Source of the DNA: Arctopsyche grandis
Lineage: Eukaryota; Arthropoda; Insecta; Trichoptera; Hydropsychidae
Direction of reading: 5' to 3'
NCBI RefSeq assembly: GCF_051622035.1
Contig: NC_135355.1
Coordinates: 27,699,486 to 27,763,485 of the forward strand
Length of the DNA: 64,000 bases
Shown here: one piece after another, positions 37,071-49,432 of the stretch
Layout of the letters: the number at the start of each line of letters is the position of its first letter
Numbering within the stretch: position 1 is the first letter of the stretch
Notes under the pieces: generated by a model
Told to the model about the DNA's origin: nothing
Databases searched by the model: none
What the model saw: only the letters and a program-made list of their open reading frames with translations
Translations under genes and position numbers: made by a program

Positions 37071-39596
37071 ACTTTATCTATGTATTTGAGGAATATAAAA
37101 AGGTTACAAAACAAAATTCGATATTGAACTAATAACTATGATAGCGATACAAATTGAGCGCAAATATATGGAAACTTGCACAAGACAAAAGTTCTACTTC
37201 CGGTTGTCGGATTTTGTTCAAATTTTTTTTATTATTTAAAATCAGTATAATTATTATACACATTAAATATCAAGACGATAAAAATAATTTAAAAGGTCAA
37301 AATAAAATAATGAAATATTGTTTTAATAAAAAATACTACTTTCGGTTTACGAATTCTGACCAAAACGTTACCAAATCTAAGTTAGTACATAAAGAATACG
37401 AATATAAATTTTCAGCTTAATACGTTCAGGGGTGTGGACAGGATCCAGGCGACAACATTTTTGACCTTTCTAATAGGAGAAAATCCCACTTCCGGTTCAT
37501 TAAATTTGGTGATTTTATTTTTTATTTTTACTTAAAATCACAATCTTTATTATACATAATAAATAGCACGACGCTTAAAATAATTTAAAAGGTCAAAATA
37601 AAATAATGAAAAAATAATAAAATATTGTTTTAAAAAAAAATACTACCTTTGTATGGATTTATGTATTTTACTCTTTAATCTCAAGTTTGAACATCCGTTT
37701 CATTTTTAACTACTTATGATGTTATCTATTAAAGTTATCCCTCATTATTTATGAGACTTTCAATATCTCTATTGCTTCCATCCTGTACAATCAACTATTC
37801 TGTTTAATCCTATCTACTTAACTTTTATCTTTTATAATTTATGCGAGTTTCTAACACGATTGTTATATAAGACGACATAGTTAATGACCTGTTGAAATCC
37901 AAAGTATTACTTTTTATAATCTTTATTGCTATAGCTGCATTTTGTCCCTCGACACATGTTTAAATCCTCAAATATTATTATCGCTATTTATCTCTATGAT
38001 AAATTGTTTATCTACTCGAAAATGTCTCGATACTCTCAAAGGATACATAAATCAAATATTAAAACTGTCTTACACACGGATGTTGCTCTGTATCTTAATC
38101 ACTTTGTTATTTACCAACATTCTGTGATTGGTTAAAACTTATCATTCTTATTGTATAAATACTCATGTTAGTTATATTGAACTTCACTTGTGGTAGGACA
38201 TCGAGACTAGTAACTTGTAATACAAACTTGTATATTAGTCTTGTTTATATTTACTGCTAATTAAAGAATATAATCATTTGACAAAATCTGTGACTATAAT
38301 ATTCTACACCATCTCCTACTTGTCCCCGTAACACTACTTTCGGTTTACGAATTCTGACCAAAACGTTACCAAATCTTAGTTAGTACATAAAGAATACAAA
38401 TATAAATTTTCAGCTTAATACGTTCAGGGGTGTGGACAGTATCCAGGCAACAACATTTTTGACCATTCTAAGAGGAGAAAATCCCACTTCCGGTTCATTA
38501 AATTTGGTAGTTTTATTTTTTATTTTTACTTAAAATCACTATCTTTATCATACACAATAAATAGCACGACGCTTAAAATAATTTAAAAGGTCAAAATAAA
38601 ATAATGAAATATTGTTTTAATAAAAAATACTACTTCCGGTTTACGAATTCTGACCAAAACGTTACCAAATCTAAGTTAGTACATAAAGAATACAAATATA
38701 AGTTTTCAGCTTAATACGTTCAGGGGTGTGGACAGGATCCAGGCGACAACATTTTTGATCTTCCTTCCGGAAGCTTCCGGAAGGGAAAAAATCCCACTTC
38801 CGGTTTATTAAATTAAGTGATTTTTTTTATTTTAATCACATTGATACAAAAATTTAACTTGAATTTTTTCGTGAAGACCACACATGTTTAAGGGGTCGAA
38901 AAAAATAGTGGAAGAAAAATCGAACAAGAGTAAACTGCCACTTCCGGTCTACGGATGCTTACCAAATTTTATACATAACTTGGTATTAGGCTTTAACTGA
39001 TCGATATGAAATTTCAGTTCGATAAATCATAAGGCTTTTGAGAAAAACATAAAAAACCTCAATTCTCTAGAGTAAAAGTAATACTTCCGGTTCAGATAAA
39101 AATATTTAAAAAATATAAAATTATAAAAATTATTATTTTTTGTACAAGTAAAAAAAAATTCAGTCCGATTCAGTTAGTAGTTTGGGAGAAAATCGAATTC
39201 AAAAACTTAAAAAAAAGAGGACACCTATAAGGGGAGGTACCATTTTCGGTCAACTTAAAAATTTGAAAAAAATTAACGTAGTGTCGATAAGAATTTTAGT
39301 AACCGACACTAAGTTTCGGTTCGATAGGACTAACGGTGTTGAAAAAATCCCCAAAACACACAGACACACACACAGACACACACAGACACACACACAGACA
39401 CACATACAGACACACACACAGACACACACACACAGACACACATACAGACACACACACAAACACACACACACATTTTTTCTAGATCATGAAAACGTGATCA
39501 GTAATCGATTCTGAGTTCGAATCCGTCAAAATCTCGAGTTCGAATTTTCGCATGATCACAAAACTTCATCTATTGTTACTACGTACATAGATAACT
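37071..39596 (+). repeat. R element, copy D, internally amplified and interrupted
   Basis: Starts with ACTTTATCTATGTA and ends near TACATAGATAACTT (39584). A unit of about 300 bp beginning AAAAGGTCAAAATAAAATAA occurs at 37291, 37587 and 38585, so it is present three times once the inserted 686 bp is discounted. A (CA)n tract lies at 39357-39471. A perfect 22-bp palindrome made of CCGGAAG half-sites is at 38763-38784. Open frames over the CA tract are artefacts. Confidence 0.8.
37647..38332. mobile_element. Probable solo LTR inserted in R element
   Basis: 686 bp interrupting copy D at a point where other copies are continuous. It is flanked by ACTAC at 37642-37646 and 38333-38337. Internal TTGTATAAATACTC (about 38151) could be its TATA box. 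The 5' end does not begin TG in this reading, so the LTR assignment is moderate. Confidence 0.5.
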
Positions 39597-39599
39597 TAA

Positions 39600-40465
39600 C
39601 AAAAGAAAAATGTTTTGTAGTTAAAATTACAAAGAAAAAAACATTAATATTAAAAAACATGAATATAAAAATACAACGACAAAAAATATGAATATAAAAA
39701 TATAATACCAATTCAAATTTATTAAAACTCAACATGGAGCATATTTCTACAGATTATTTTTTGAGATTCGTGCGACGATCGGTAACAATTACATATATTG
39801 TATTAAATACCTTGCAGCATCCACACTATTGACGCACACCAAATAGATTTTAAAGCTACACAACCAAACTCTTCATATTTAATTTTTGTTGCTATCAATA
39901 ATAGCAATATATCCGGAGTGGATTCACTTTTTTTATTATTATATTCTCTAAATTAATTAATTGTCTAAAAAAGTGCTATCTTTCCAAACATTGAGCCTCT
40001 GTTAATACATTAAACGATGGCCACAGATAGATTGAATAGTTTACTCAATATTTGGAGGAATAGATTTGTATCATTTAGTCTTGAATGCGATTCTAGTTTT
40101 GAGACGCTTTTTTGAGCAGCCTTTTGGATACACAGCTCCAACTGTCTTCTTTTGTTTACAGTAGTAGACAAAAGCAGTTGCTTGGTTTCGACAGGAAAAA
40201 CACCGTCTATGGTAAACTGCAAGCTCTGTTTTATCCCCTCAATTTCTTCAGATTATAAATGGGCAAAGGGATAGGAAGACCCTTCTAAATTGTCTATTAA
40301 TTTTATAAATTTTACGCAAATTTCACTTTCGTTTTTTATTTGAGCATCTATTCGCATATTTTACAAATTAAGCATCTATTAGCATCTATTCCGAATTTTA
40401 GCATATATTTAGCATTTATGGAAAAATGCCCAAAATACGTGTCGCCATCACCAAAATGTATGTAT
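39600..40465. other. AT-rich intergenic sequence, possible hAT remnant, no gene
   Basis: A minus-strand frame at 40010-40222 of 70 codons shows no recognised domain. Nothing else stands out. Confidence 0.35.
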
Positions 40466-40469
40466 GTAC

Positions 40470-40930
40470 TGTTATGTACCCCGCTTATCACTCTAGTTCC
40501 CACAATATCAAATGTACTTTTCACACGCTCATATACGTGAATAACAAAACCATAAAAATTCCTGTAATAGGATATTCAGATAACACAGGAATGTACCCAG
40601 CCCATAAGATAACAAATCATTTATATAGATCACGATTCGACCGCATTAGTCAGTCATCAACATCGACTCCACAGTGACAGTCATCATAAATACTCCGAGA
40701 ACGCGTCCGCAACTAACGATCAGCACAGCAGCAGAATAAAGTGAACGAAAGTTATAGTGAAATAGTTCTACGTGTCTCCTATTATAAAAATCATAGTTCC
40801 ATTATCTATCGGTTTTTCGAATATATCTAGAATATAAGATAATTGTAACATTTTAATAACAATAAAGAAATTTGGTTGGTTAACCAAATAGTAATTAAAA
40901 TTTAAATAAATATCTCCCTGGAACGTGACA
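40470..40930. mobile_element. Solo LTR, 461 bp, with 4-bp target duplication
   Basis: Begins TGTTATGTACC and ends GAACGTGACA, with GTAC immediately before (40466-40469) and after (40931-40934). AATAAA is present near 40861. No internal retroelement coding sequence adjoins it, as expected after LTR-LTR recombination. Because GTAC is common in local TATGTAC repeats, the duplication carries limited weight alone. Confidence 0.7.
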
Positions 40931-40974
40931 GTACATACATACATACATATTTTTACATTATATTATATTTATTT

Positions 40975-41412
40975 TATTTATTTTATTGTCACAAATCAAT
41001 ACACACTCGCCATTACAGATTTGCTCCAATGCGACGGGTGTGCGTTAATGAAATACATGAACAATCAGAAATCAGAAATACAGTAATACATACATATACA
41101 ATCAGAATATATAGAATATAACAATTAATCAGAAATAATAATCATAGTGACATCTATGGATTTCAGATTACTGTGTATAATTAATACAAATTATACACAG
41201 GCAGATTTTTGTGACAACAGGATTAGATTTAATACCAATTTTCAGGAACCGTTTCAGCAATGATCAGATAAAATTGGCAAACTCTGATAGAGAAACGATC
41301 GATTTGGAGTCACAAAACCCCCAAATCTAACCAGCAGTGGCGAGGACACGAACCTATGACCTCAGTGATGCTAAATATATACGCTATCACTAAGCCAAAC
41401 TGCTGGCTTAGT
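40975..41412 (-). mobile_element. tRNA-derived SINE (minus orientation)
   Basis: Head at 41330-41412 (reverse: AGCCAGCAGTTTGGCTTAG), body AAATTGGCAAACTCTGATAG (41271), tail stem-loop at 41027-41067 with arms ACACTCG / CGGGTGT and the conserved loop CATTACAGATTTGCTCCAAT. The stem sequence differs from the copy at 27015. Confidence 0.75.
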
Positions 41413-41695
41413 ATGGATCTACAAGAACCAGCCGTGAATAAAAGATATCCCCTTGAGGGCCGAATGGAAGAGAGATCAAAATTCACATTCAATTATGAAA
41501 ATAATGATAGTTTTATAATGTTCATATAAAATAAGGGGGATTCCGCAAAATATCTACATAGAACCAAAACATGACATCGATTTTTGTGCCACATTTTGCA
41601 GGATTAAATATTCGAGTATATCTGATATATGTACTTATTGGGTATACTTTCATCTACATATGTGATTTATTCATTAATTTATTTACTTATAGTTT

Positions 41696-41745
41696 TGGGC
41701 CATTGTGGCCTTACAGGAACAACCTAATGCGCCACCATGACCTAC
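41696..41745 (-). repeat. 3' stem-loop tail of SINE/LINE type, isolated
   Basis: Arms CCATTGTGGC / GCCACCATGA around the loop CTTACAGGAACAACCTAATG. This is a third stem version with the same loop. No SINE head is adjacent. Confidence 0.55.
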
Positions 41746-41759
41746 ATTTGATAAAGAAG

Positions 41760-44050
41760 AAAAACAAAAAATAAAATAAGTAAAATTCATAAAATATAAA
41801 GAAAAAAACAAAAGCAGATAAACATGATAAAATAAAATAGCAAAAGAAAAATAATACAATGAACAAAGGTGTAAAATTTTTAAAATAAAAACCTCAAATC
41901 CTATTCATAGTTTCACATTGAATAAAAGAAAAATAGTACATAAAAATGTACATAAGGAGAAAGAAATATATTGGGTATACCTATACACTTATCTGATGCA
42001 TCAGCATAACAAATACTTCGGTTGTTTTTCAGATTAAATTTATAAAAATAAATACATATTAAAAAATGGAGCAAAGATGGACTTAAATTCACCTGACATT
42101 TAAAATAATGATAGGTTGACATTCATTTTGTTTCAGAGATGCAGTTTAGGTATATGCAAGTTATTAAAGTTATGTTTGTATGCGGCTTTAAGTTGAAATT
42201 TATATATAAATAGCTCAAAAAAATTGCACTTGCCGCCTAAAGACTTAATTTGAAGTAGTATTTTAGATTTTTTATTATTAATTTGGGAAAAAAGTGCAAA
42301 ACAGTAGGAACACAATTAGAGCGTTTGTGCATCTTCTTCTGACATGATTTTTTGATATATCTATAGTGAGCTAAAATATGATGACGCTTCACAACTGAAA
42401 TACGAGTATAAAAACAGTGAACGGTGAAGGGTATGAAATTTATTTTAAATTGTGCACAGGTCGCGCTCAAAGAATTGTGAAATACACTTCACAGGGAAAT
42501 GAAAAGTTTCCACCGACAATAAAGTTTTCCACCAAAGTTTTTCGTGTAAAGTGCGCTTGGGAAATATGCTCGCGAAAGTTCGGCCGCCCCTGTAAAATGG
42601 AACGGAAAACGATAAAGCAATATGAAATAGTTGTAAAATAGATCAAATAAACTATGAAAATAAGCTGAAACTTGCTATTCTAGCTCGCAATAATAAACGA
42701 CTTTTTCCCCTCTCCCACACCACGAAACACCGCCAATCGTAAAAGCTCGCATTGCGCAAAGCTCATTTTCCCACAAATTTCATAACCCCTGATATGTATG
42801 TACATATATAATAACTATATTATATTCGTATTTTTTTTTTTTACAAAATTTTATGAATATTCATGTGCATATTAAAAACGGAAATGGACGCTGTGCAAAT
42901 GCGGAAACGGACGCACTATCAGAGTCCGTTTCATGTGAGAAAAATTTATCGGGAATAAACGTTTCATTGTTAACGATAGAAATTTCTACCATTTCCTTTT
43001 TTTGGTTATTATTGTAAGTCATTTAAATGATTCACACGGGTTGTGATTAATCTGTTTCACTTGTCATAACAACTGTGCATAATAAATCGTGTATAACGAG
43101 CCGTATAAAGCGTATACTTGAATGTTTTTCAATAGCATCGTTAATTCTGTGAATTTACACGTACTTTCGAATATATAATATATATACGTATGAAGTAAAA
43201 AATGCTGCTTAATGGAAATAATCTTACAAAAACAGTCACGTTGTATTAATTTTTGAATATTTTTATAAGTTATTACGATCAAATTGGCAGATACACACTA
43301 TCGAATCACAACAATATCATAATAACAAACACAACGCGTTCCTGTATATAGACATATTTACAGCTATACAATCATACTATTAAATTTAAAGAAAATACTT
43401 AATAGTCTTATCAGAAAATTGAATAATGTTGAATGAATATTTAGCAATTAATATGTTGGTAAAACTCTTTGATCACTTTATTTCATTTTCCTATAAAAAT
43501 GAGACTTAGCACATAGCATAAAGTATAGTTAAAGAAGCACTGTTCATAAATCGGAGAAAGTCAACTGTTGTTTATAAATTAATACTACAATAATTAAGGT
43601 GTTGTGGCGTTGTGCTATTTACACTAGAAATCATTCATCATCTTCAGGTTTTACGCGCAAAATTGGCATGGCATTTATATACGGGTCAAATTACTCTCGA
43701 AGGTGAAAGCGTATGTCAACATTTTATGGGAACAATGGACCGAAGTGTGTTTTAATTTTTATTTACCACCGTTCAAATTTGTCCCACGACGACACATGAA
43801 GGCCTGTAATTTACTTTGTCTACACTTTATGTATGTCCGTTTATTCAAACGACTTTTTAGGTCAAGCTGTTTCAATTGAACACGAGTGTTTATTTTGTAC
43901 GCAAAAAAAGAGTTTATATGTATGCAGTAAGTAATACATAAAATGATGAGCTTAATATGCATTTACTAGTGTTGCGCCCGTTAATATTTCAACAAACATT
44001 AATATTTGATATTGATTGATTACCCGTTGATATTTCAACAAACCATCAAC
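41760..44050. other. Intergenic sequence with a moderately GC-rich part, no gene
   Basis: 42400-43080 is less AT-rich. A TATA-like GTATAAAAAC at 42405 precedes a 74-codon frame (42417-42641) with no recognised domain. GGAAATGGACGC and GGAAACGGACGC (about 42882 and 42903) form a short direct repeat. The rest is AT-rich. Confidence 0.35.
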
Positions 44051-44051
44051 A

Positions 44052-44260
44052 TGGTTCAGTGGTTAGCGTATAATGCTAACAACTGAGGGGTCACGGGTTC
44101 GATCCCCGATCAAGTGCTGATGACCAGCCTCGGATAAATTTGATTCCAGGTCGACCGTTTCCTATCAGAGTTTGTAAATTTATCTGATTTCATTGTTAAA
44201 ACGGTCCCTACCAAAGTGTCACCTCTACCTGAATTTTTCACCATTATTTGAATTTATTAT
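44052..44260 (+). mobile_element. tRNA-derived SINE, second head type
   Basis: The best-preserved RNA polymerase III promoter of the window: box A TGGTTCAGTGG at 44052 and box B GGGTTCGATCC at 44095. The body with CTATCAGAGTTTGTAAATTT follows at 44160. The 3' stem-loop is absent. The tRNA-like part could be mistaken for a tRNA gene, but the body and lack of an acceptor stem show it is a SINE. Confidence 0.85.
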
Positions 44261-44344
44261 CAAATTTATAATATAATAATATTATAAATTTATATATGTA
44301 CAAAATTGTATGTACAAATTTGGCAAAAGAGGGGTTGCCTTTTG

Positions 44345-44570
44345 TCAATTTCTATCGTGAACCTTTTTTATGCTCTCTAGATTTGTAGGTTGACAATAGG
44401 CAAACCCTATTTCCTGGAAAATAGCACGGTCGCGCCGATCTCTGGTAATGATACTGGTGAATATTTGGCGTGTTTCACGCTCGAGGCTATTGTCACTAGC
44501 ATCCGACCGCATACCCTGGCTCTGCCCGTCCTGTTCGGGTGCAAAACGTCCTCCATCATCCACGTCACAT
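44345..44570. other. GC-richer segment open in more than one frame, unrecognised
   Basis: Minus frame of 72 codons (starting MDDGGRFAPEQDGQSQG) and plus frames of 61-71 codons (for example FLENSTVAPISGNDTGEY) are both open. No family is recognised. It may be a fragment of a retroelement or an exon. A separate repeat at 44650-44760 shares sequence with the insertion at 34545-34803. Confidence 0.25.
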
Positions 44571-44769
44571 ATGTATGTATGTATGTACCTACTCCATTGT
44601 TCTGAAGTCCTAAAAATTATAATTTTTTTTTAAATCTACATACTTGTCGATGGACAACCGTCTCGTTCTCCGACAAAAGGATGTTTTAAACTATATTCTT
44701 TGTGGGGTGGTGGTCTCATATTGAGGGTTTTAAAGGTTAACTTCATTGACCTTAAAAACGACTATATGT

Positions 44770-47060
44770 ACATATGTTTGTACATCCATTCCATTTATAT
44801 ACTTATGATATTTATTTTTAAATAATTACACGTAGCATGGTTTTGGGTTTTGTGCGCTGTCTAAAACTTCGATCCGTAAAATTCTACGGTTTTGTCAACA
44901 CCTTCCGACCTGGAAGACCTATTGAAAGGAACTGAAGTACGATACGAAATTAAAAAAAAAAGATTTTAAAGTTCGATTTTGTTTTAAAAAATTTATGAAT
45001 TTAAAAGCAAGGGCATAAATTGTAGGCTGTTTCTTCTGTGTGACTCATAACATTCATGACATAAAATTCAGCACACTTCCAATTAACCCTTTTAAACGAA
45101 AACAAAAAATAGCGTGGCCAGAAAACTATCCCAATAAACATGTTAAAATAGAAATTACTCAATATAAAATAGTATTAACAGTGGGAAAAAATCCCAAGTG
45201 AAAATACGTACTTTTGACTTTTCATTTGAACTGGACGACTACTTAATGAGATTTGAAAGCTAAAAAGTACTACAAATGAAATAAAAAATACCCGACTATA
45301 GATTTCAATATTCATTTTGAACAGGAAATTGACAAATTTTGAGACATCGACTGAACAACACCAAGATATAGAAAAATCGCGCGATTTGAAAAACACATAT
45401 CTCCGAATCTTGAGCCTATCAACATTTTTTATTACCAGATTCGTGTTCACTGGGCATAGATCTATAAGAAAAGTCATATTTCGTCTCTGAACTAAAAAAA
45501 AGTCGTCATTTGTCGAACAGTGTTATTTAAATTATATGAAGATTGAAAAACGTTGACAAACTTTTAAACAAACTATACATATGTAAGTAGTTGTCATATT
45601 ATATACTCATATTCACTAGTCATTGTTTATTATATTTTGATACCGAAACTAAATAATGATTGAGGATGGCTTTATACTTTCATGAGAAGAATAAGTGAAA
45701 TTGAGCGCCGCATGCGGCTCCGGAGCCACCGTTTCCGGACCACTGTTCTATACAATACCGTTTATATATCCAACATACATACAATTCTAAATGTAGTTTG
45801 ATACATATTTTTTGTCACACACGATCAAGATATCGTGTCCCACTTTCATATAATTTCCATTCGCTAAAGTGTTAAGGAGCTAGAGAGAAAAAATTACAAA
45901 AAAAGAACTATGCATTAAATTTAACTATCCTTTATGCGGACACGTGTATGCGTTGCGATTTAAATATTAGATAATCGTAACACATTCGATATACATTTTT
46001 TTTTTTTACTTTGAATATTTCGAAGTGTGTCACTTTCATATACGATAATCTGCACATGTCGGACCGGTTTAGTTTTTATGCGACATTTTCGTCCGTCTGC
46101 GCATTGCATGTTCCATACCGAAATTTAATTTTTTGCAATTATAATTCGATATTTTGTTTTATCAATTGTATAAATGTTGCAATATTTTGCAATTCAGTGT
46201 CACAACCTGTGAGAATGATATGGTTAGCGCTCGTACACAATAGACTATTTAGAATAGAAACTTTTTATTGAAATAACCACAATAAATATGCAACTTTCTT
46301 TCACCATAAAGATTCTTTTATTATTCTCATGTATTCAAAAATTAATGCCTTATTTAAAATTTAAAATAATCTTATTTCACACAGCACGGTCATGGGCAGT
46401 GCAATCATCCTCCATCTTAAAATGACTAGCATATAATTATATAATATACAACACTCGAAGGATTAACTGTTGTGATTTTGCTCGTATACATTCACTTCCA
46501 AAAGTATCCATAATGTAATTTATGTTACCGCTCAAATTTTCTAACCGTGTTTTTTTTTTTTGTTCGATGCAGCAGCCGTCCAAAAGTCTTAATCACCATT
46601 CAACTTCTCTCTCTCTTTTCTAGAGAAATTTCTCTCGCCAAAGTGCGCATGTCTGCATCATACACACGTATATATCGTAGTCATTGGGATTAATGAGTTA
46701 CTTGCGTCATTTTGAAATACATAACTGACTAATGACTCCTCCGATGAGGGAAATTCATAATGGAATACAATTATCATATTATTTTCTAGTTCGCTCGTCG
46801 AAAAAAATGGCATTTAGAAATACGCTAAATCGGTACGAAATCAGCTTTCTTGGCCTCTTAGATGATAATTAGGTGATTTAACGAATTATCTATGTATAAT
46901 TAGAATAAATCGGTAATTAACCATTTATCAGATTATAATAAATTGTTCAGCAATGATTTCTTATACATATACTTCTCATAAATAATATTTCAACAACGTT
47001 TTTTCATCATCCAAATTTTCTTTTACAAGAATTTTATGCCGTTTAAAGTAACATCCCGTT
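44770..47060. other. AT-rich intergenic sequence, one LINE tail, no gene
   Basis: 46365-46440 (minus) has the tail GATTGCACTG...GAAATAAG seen also in the insertion at 12385-12690. Small open frames here (for example 45175-45477 minus and 46011-46271 plus) have no recognised domains. Confidence 0.4.
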
Positions 47061-47063
47061 TAT

Positions 47064-47290
47064 TATATGAGCTGACATATTTTAAAGTCCAATTTTCAGT
47101 TCCAAAAACGCTATTCCTGTTTGACTTAAATTTACAAATTGTTATTGCTTATTTTAATTCGATATGTCCGGAATTTCAGAAAAGAAGAATAAACGTATAA
47201 CGCAAAACATTATATTTAATGTTTTGCGAAATATTTCTCGAAATGAAGAAAATCGGACTTATGCCACTTTCAAATATAACGGCTCATATC
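47064..47290. mobile_element. MITE (family M2), copy 2
   Basis: The right terminal repeat GCCACTTTCAAATATAACGG (47263) is the exact inverse of the left terminal repeat of copy 1. The left end is diverged. The internal palindrome CGCAAAACATTA / TAATGTTTTGCG (47200-47227) is perfect here. Confidence 0.7.
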
Positions 47291-47879
47291 TACATATGTA
47301 AGTATTCCATTGGATATTTAACGTAACTGCAGAGTTTGGTGAAGATTGGTAAAAGTGTATGGGAATTTATCAGTATATAACTTTCATAGGATTCCATAGC
47401 TCAGTTACGTATTTTATTTTATATAATTTAGTAATTTATTATTAACTGTATTATACAAGTGAATTATTAACAAAATTTACGAGGATATTTGAATTAAAAA
47501 CAATTTTATTTTGTCAAAATTTTAACTGAAATAAAAGATTATTTTTTATATTGAACTGTTTTTTTCTTTAGTGGGATATGTATGTATATGTATGTAAGCC
47601 AGATTCGACTCGTATTAATCTGTAATATTTAATGAACTGAATTAAATGTTTTAATTAGTTTTACAGTTTTACACGTTTCTGCTGCAATAATTTGAACACG
47701 TTTATTCATAAATGGAAAAAAAATTCTATTTCTAAATTGGGAGATAGTTTCCTCGCTCACGCTTGCCGTTCTAAACGTATACTATAATAGATACAACCGC
47801 AATTATGTCATATATGAAGTGAAATGACGCTACCGAATGAATGTCAAGTTTATTCCGCGCACTTTCTAACCATACTAAT

Positions 47880-48340
47880 TGTTCTGCGGAGAAGATGGGA
47901 CCACAAATTGAAATCTAAGACGTTGCACGAACGAAATAATATAATATAATACAATAAATTCGAATATCGATCGAGCCACCTGCGGGCTTTCTTTCACCTA
48001 TCGAAAGCGACGACTTTCTAGTGCGGCGTTTAAAAAGCTCTACGGCCTCGTATCCGGCAATTACCGCGGTTTAATAAAGCAAACGCGTTACTACGGAAAA
48101 CACCTGATACCCTGAGAGGCAAATAGCCGGAAAAAACCAGACCAGAAAGTGAAACTTGAAGAAGAAACCCCCTCCGTCACTGAGACGAGACGTCCATTAG
48201 CTGTGTCCAGTTTCCGAGACACGATGAGATCATCGCGAAAACTGACAAAAGGTAGTAATAGCACCTCGTGGCTGCACAACCTGTTCTCGAAACACGCTCT
48301 CATCTGCCCCCGAAACCCAAAAACAAAACACTCATCATTT
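47880..48340. other. GC-richer segment downstream of the glycine-rich gene
   Basis: Less AT-rich non-coding-looking sequence. An 82-codon plus frame (48149-48397) and a 70-codon minus frame overlap and resemble nothing known. It could be regulatory for the adjacent gene. Confidence 0.35.
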
Positions 48341-48353
48341 AAAAAAAAGATCG

Positions 48354-48359
48354 TTTATT
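48354..48359 (-). terminator. Polyadenylation signal of the glycine-rich gene
   Basis: TTTATT on the plus strand (AATAAA on the minus) lies about 107 nt beyond the stop codon at 48466-48468. Confidence 0.6.
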
Positions 48360-48465
48360 TACATAGAAAAAAGCATAATTATAATACAATTAAATGAGCT
48401 CAGTGTGGTATGAATGATACGATGAAGATGAAGTAGTACGAACGGTGACAAACTTAACTTAAGGT

Positions 48466-49393
48466 TTAATGGTGCGGTGACCCGTAACGAGTCGATGGCA
48501 ATGGGACTCCGTAGGAGCCAGATGGGAGGGAGAGCGTTGAATAACCGCTCCCCGAGTGACCAGATGAAAGCGACAATGAGCCATGTCCACCTAGAGATCC
48601 GCCTGAAGAATAACCTCCACTGAATCCTCCAATGGACAGACCTCCTCCATGTCCGCCAAGAGACAAACCTCCTCCGTGTCCTCCGAGAGACAAACCTCCT
48701 CCATGTCCTCCCAGTGAGTATCCACCACCACCTCCCAAGGAATATCCACCACCTCCTAGGGCATATCCACCACCACCTCCTAGGGCATATCCACCACCAC
48801 CTCCACTAGCGTATCCGTGGGATTCTTGTTCGTATTGAGCAACTTGGATGCCCTGCTTGACTCTTCCGAGTTCAATTCCTACAACGCGCTCTTGATAATG
48901 AGGCACTCCGTATACTGGAGAAGGAGGTCCGTAAGATCCAGACAATCCATGTCCACCGCCGCCTCCGCCTCCACCCAGAGAGAATGAGGACTGATATTGC
49001 TGATTGTGGATTTCATCCTTGAGCAGAATATTTTTGATTTCTTCCAAAAGATGAGGATCTACGTATTGTCCTTCTGAGGTTTGGTAACCGGCTGGTACTG
49101 CATGATAGCTACCACCTCCGATCAAACCGCCGCCACCACCACCGTGTCCTCCTTCATATCCTCCCCCGATTCCGATTCCATCGCTAATGTGTCCTCCTCC
49201 TCCACCACCTCCTCCTCCCAAGAGCAGGACGGGGGATGAGTACGCGTATCCTCCAGGAGCTTCAGCCGTGACGCACCCGGCTATCGCCAACAACGCCAAC
49301 TGCAAAACAAAGTACGCGTCACAATCAAATGATCACTAGTTTTTTTAAAGCACTGATTCACTTCACGAAACTTACGATGGATGCTTTTGCCAT
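48466..49393 (-). CDS. Glycine-rich secreted (cuticular-type) protein, 283 aa, 2 exons
   Basis: Exon 1 codes only MAKASI (49393-49376) and ends at GTAAGT. A 76-bp intron (49375-49300) ends TTTTGCAG, and exon 2 runs 49299-48466. The joined N-terminus MAKASILALLAIAGCVTAEA is a clear signal peptide. The mature part has a Gly block with His, then a non-repetitive stretch with VDPHLLEEIKNILLKDE and RVVGIELGRVKQGIQVAQYE, then Gly-Tyr-Ala-Leu repeats (GGGGGYALG), four LGGHGGGLS-type 9-residue repeats, and a C-terminus with SYGVPLP and RYGSP. Tyr-Gly-Val-Pro and Gly-rich repeats are typical of insect cuticular or other extracellular structural proteins. There is no chitin-binding RR motif. The tiny first exon interrupting the signal peptide is the usual layout of insect cuticle genes. 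The precise family is not identified. The plus-strand proline-rich frame at 48632-48838 is its shadow. Confidence 0.85.
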
Positions 49394-49432
49394 GATCGTG
49401 TCGGCTGGTGTCGATGATGGTCTGAGGCGGTG

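Noticed and set aside
39182-39514. Thr-His-rich frame of 110 codons and its Cys-Val antisense
   Set aside because: Both are produced by the (CA)n tract inside R copy D.
44052-44125. tRNA gene
   Set aside because: Boxes A and B are good, but there is no acceptor stem and the sequence continues into a SINE body shared with other copies.
48632-48838. Proline-rich protein on the plus strand
   Set aside because: It is the exact antisense of the glycine-rich coding exon, which has splice sites, signal peptide and promoter on the minus strand.
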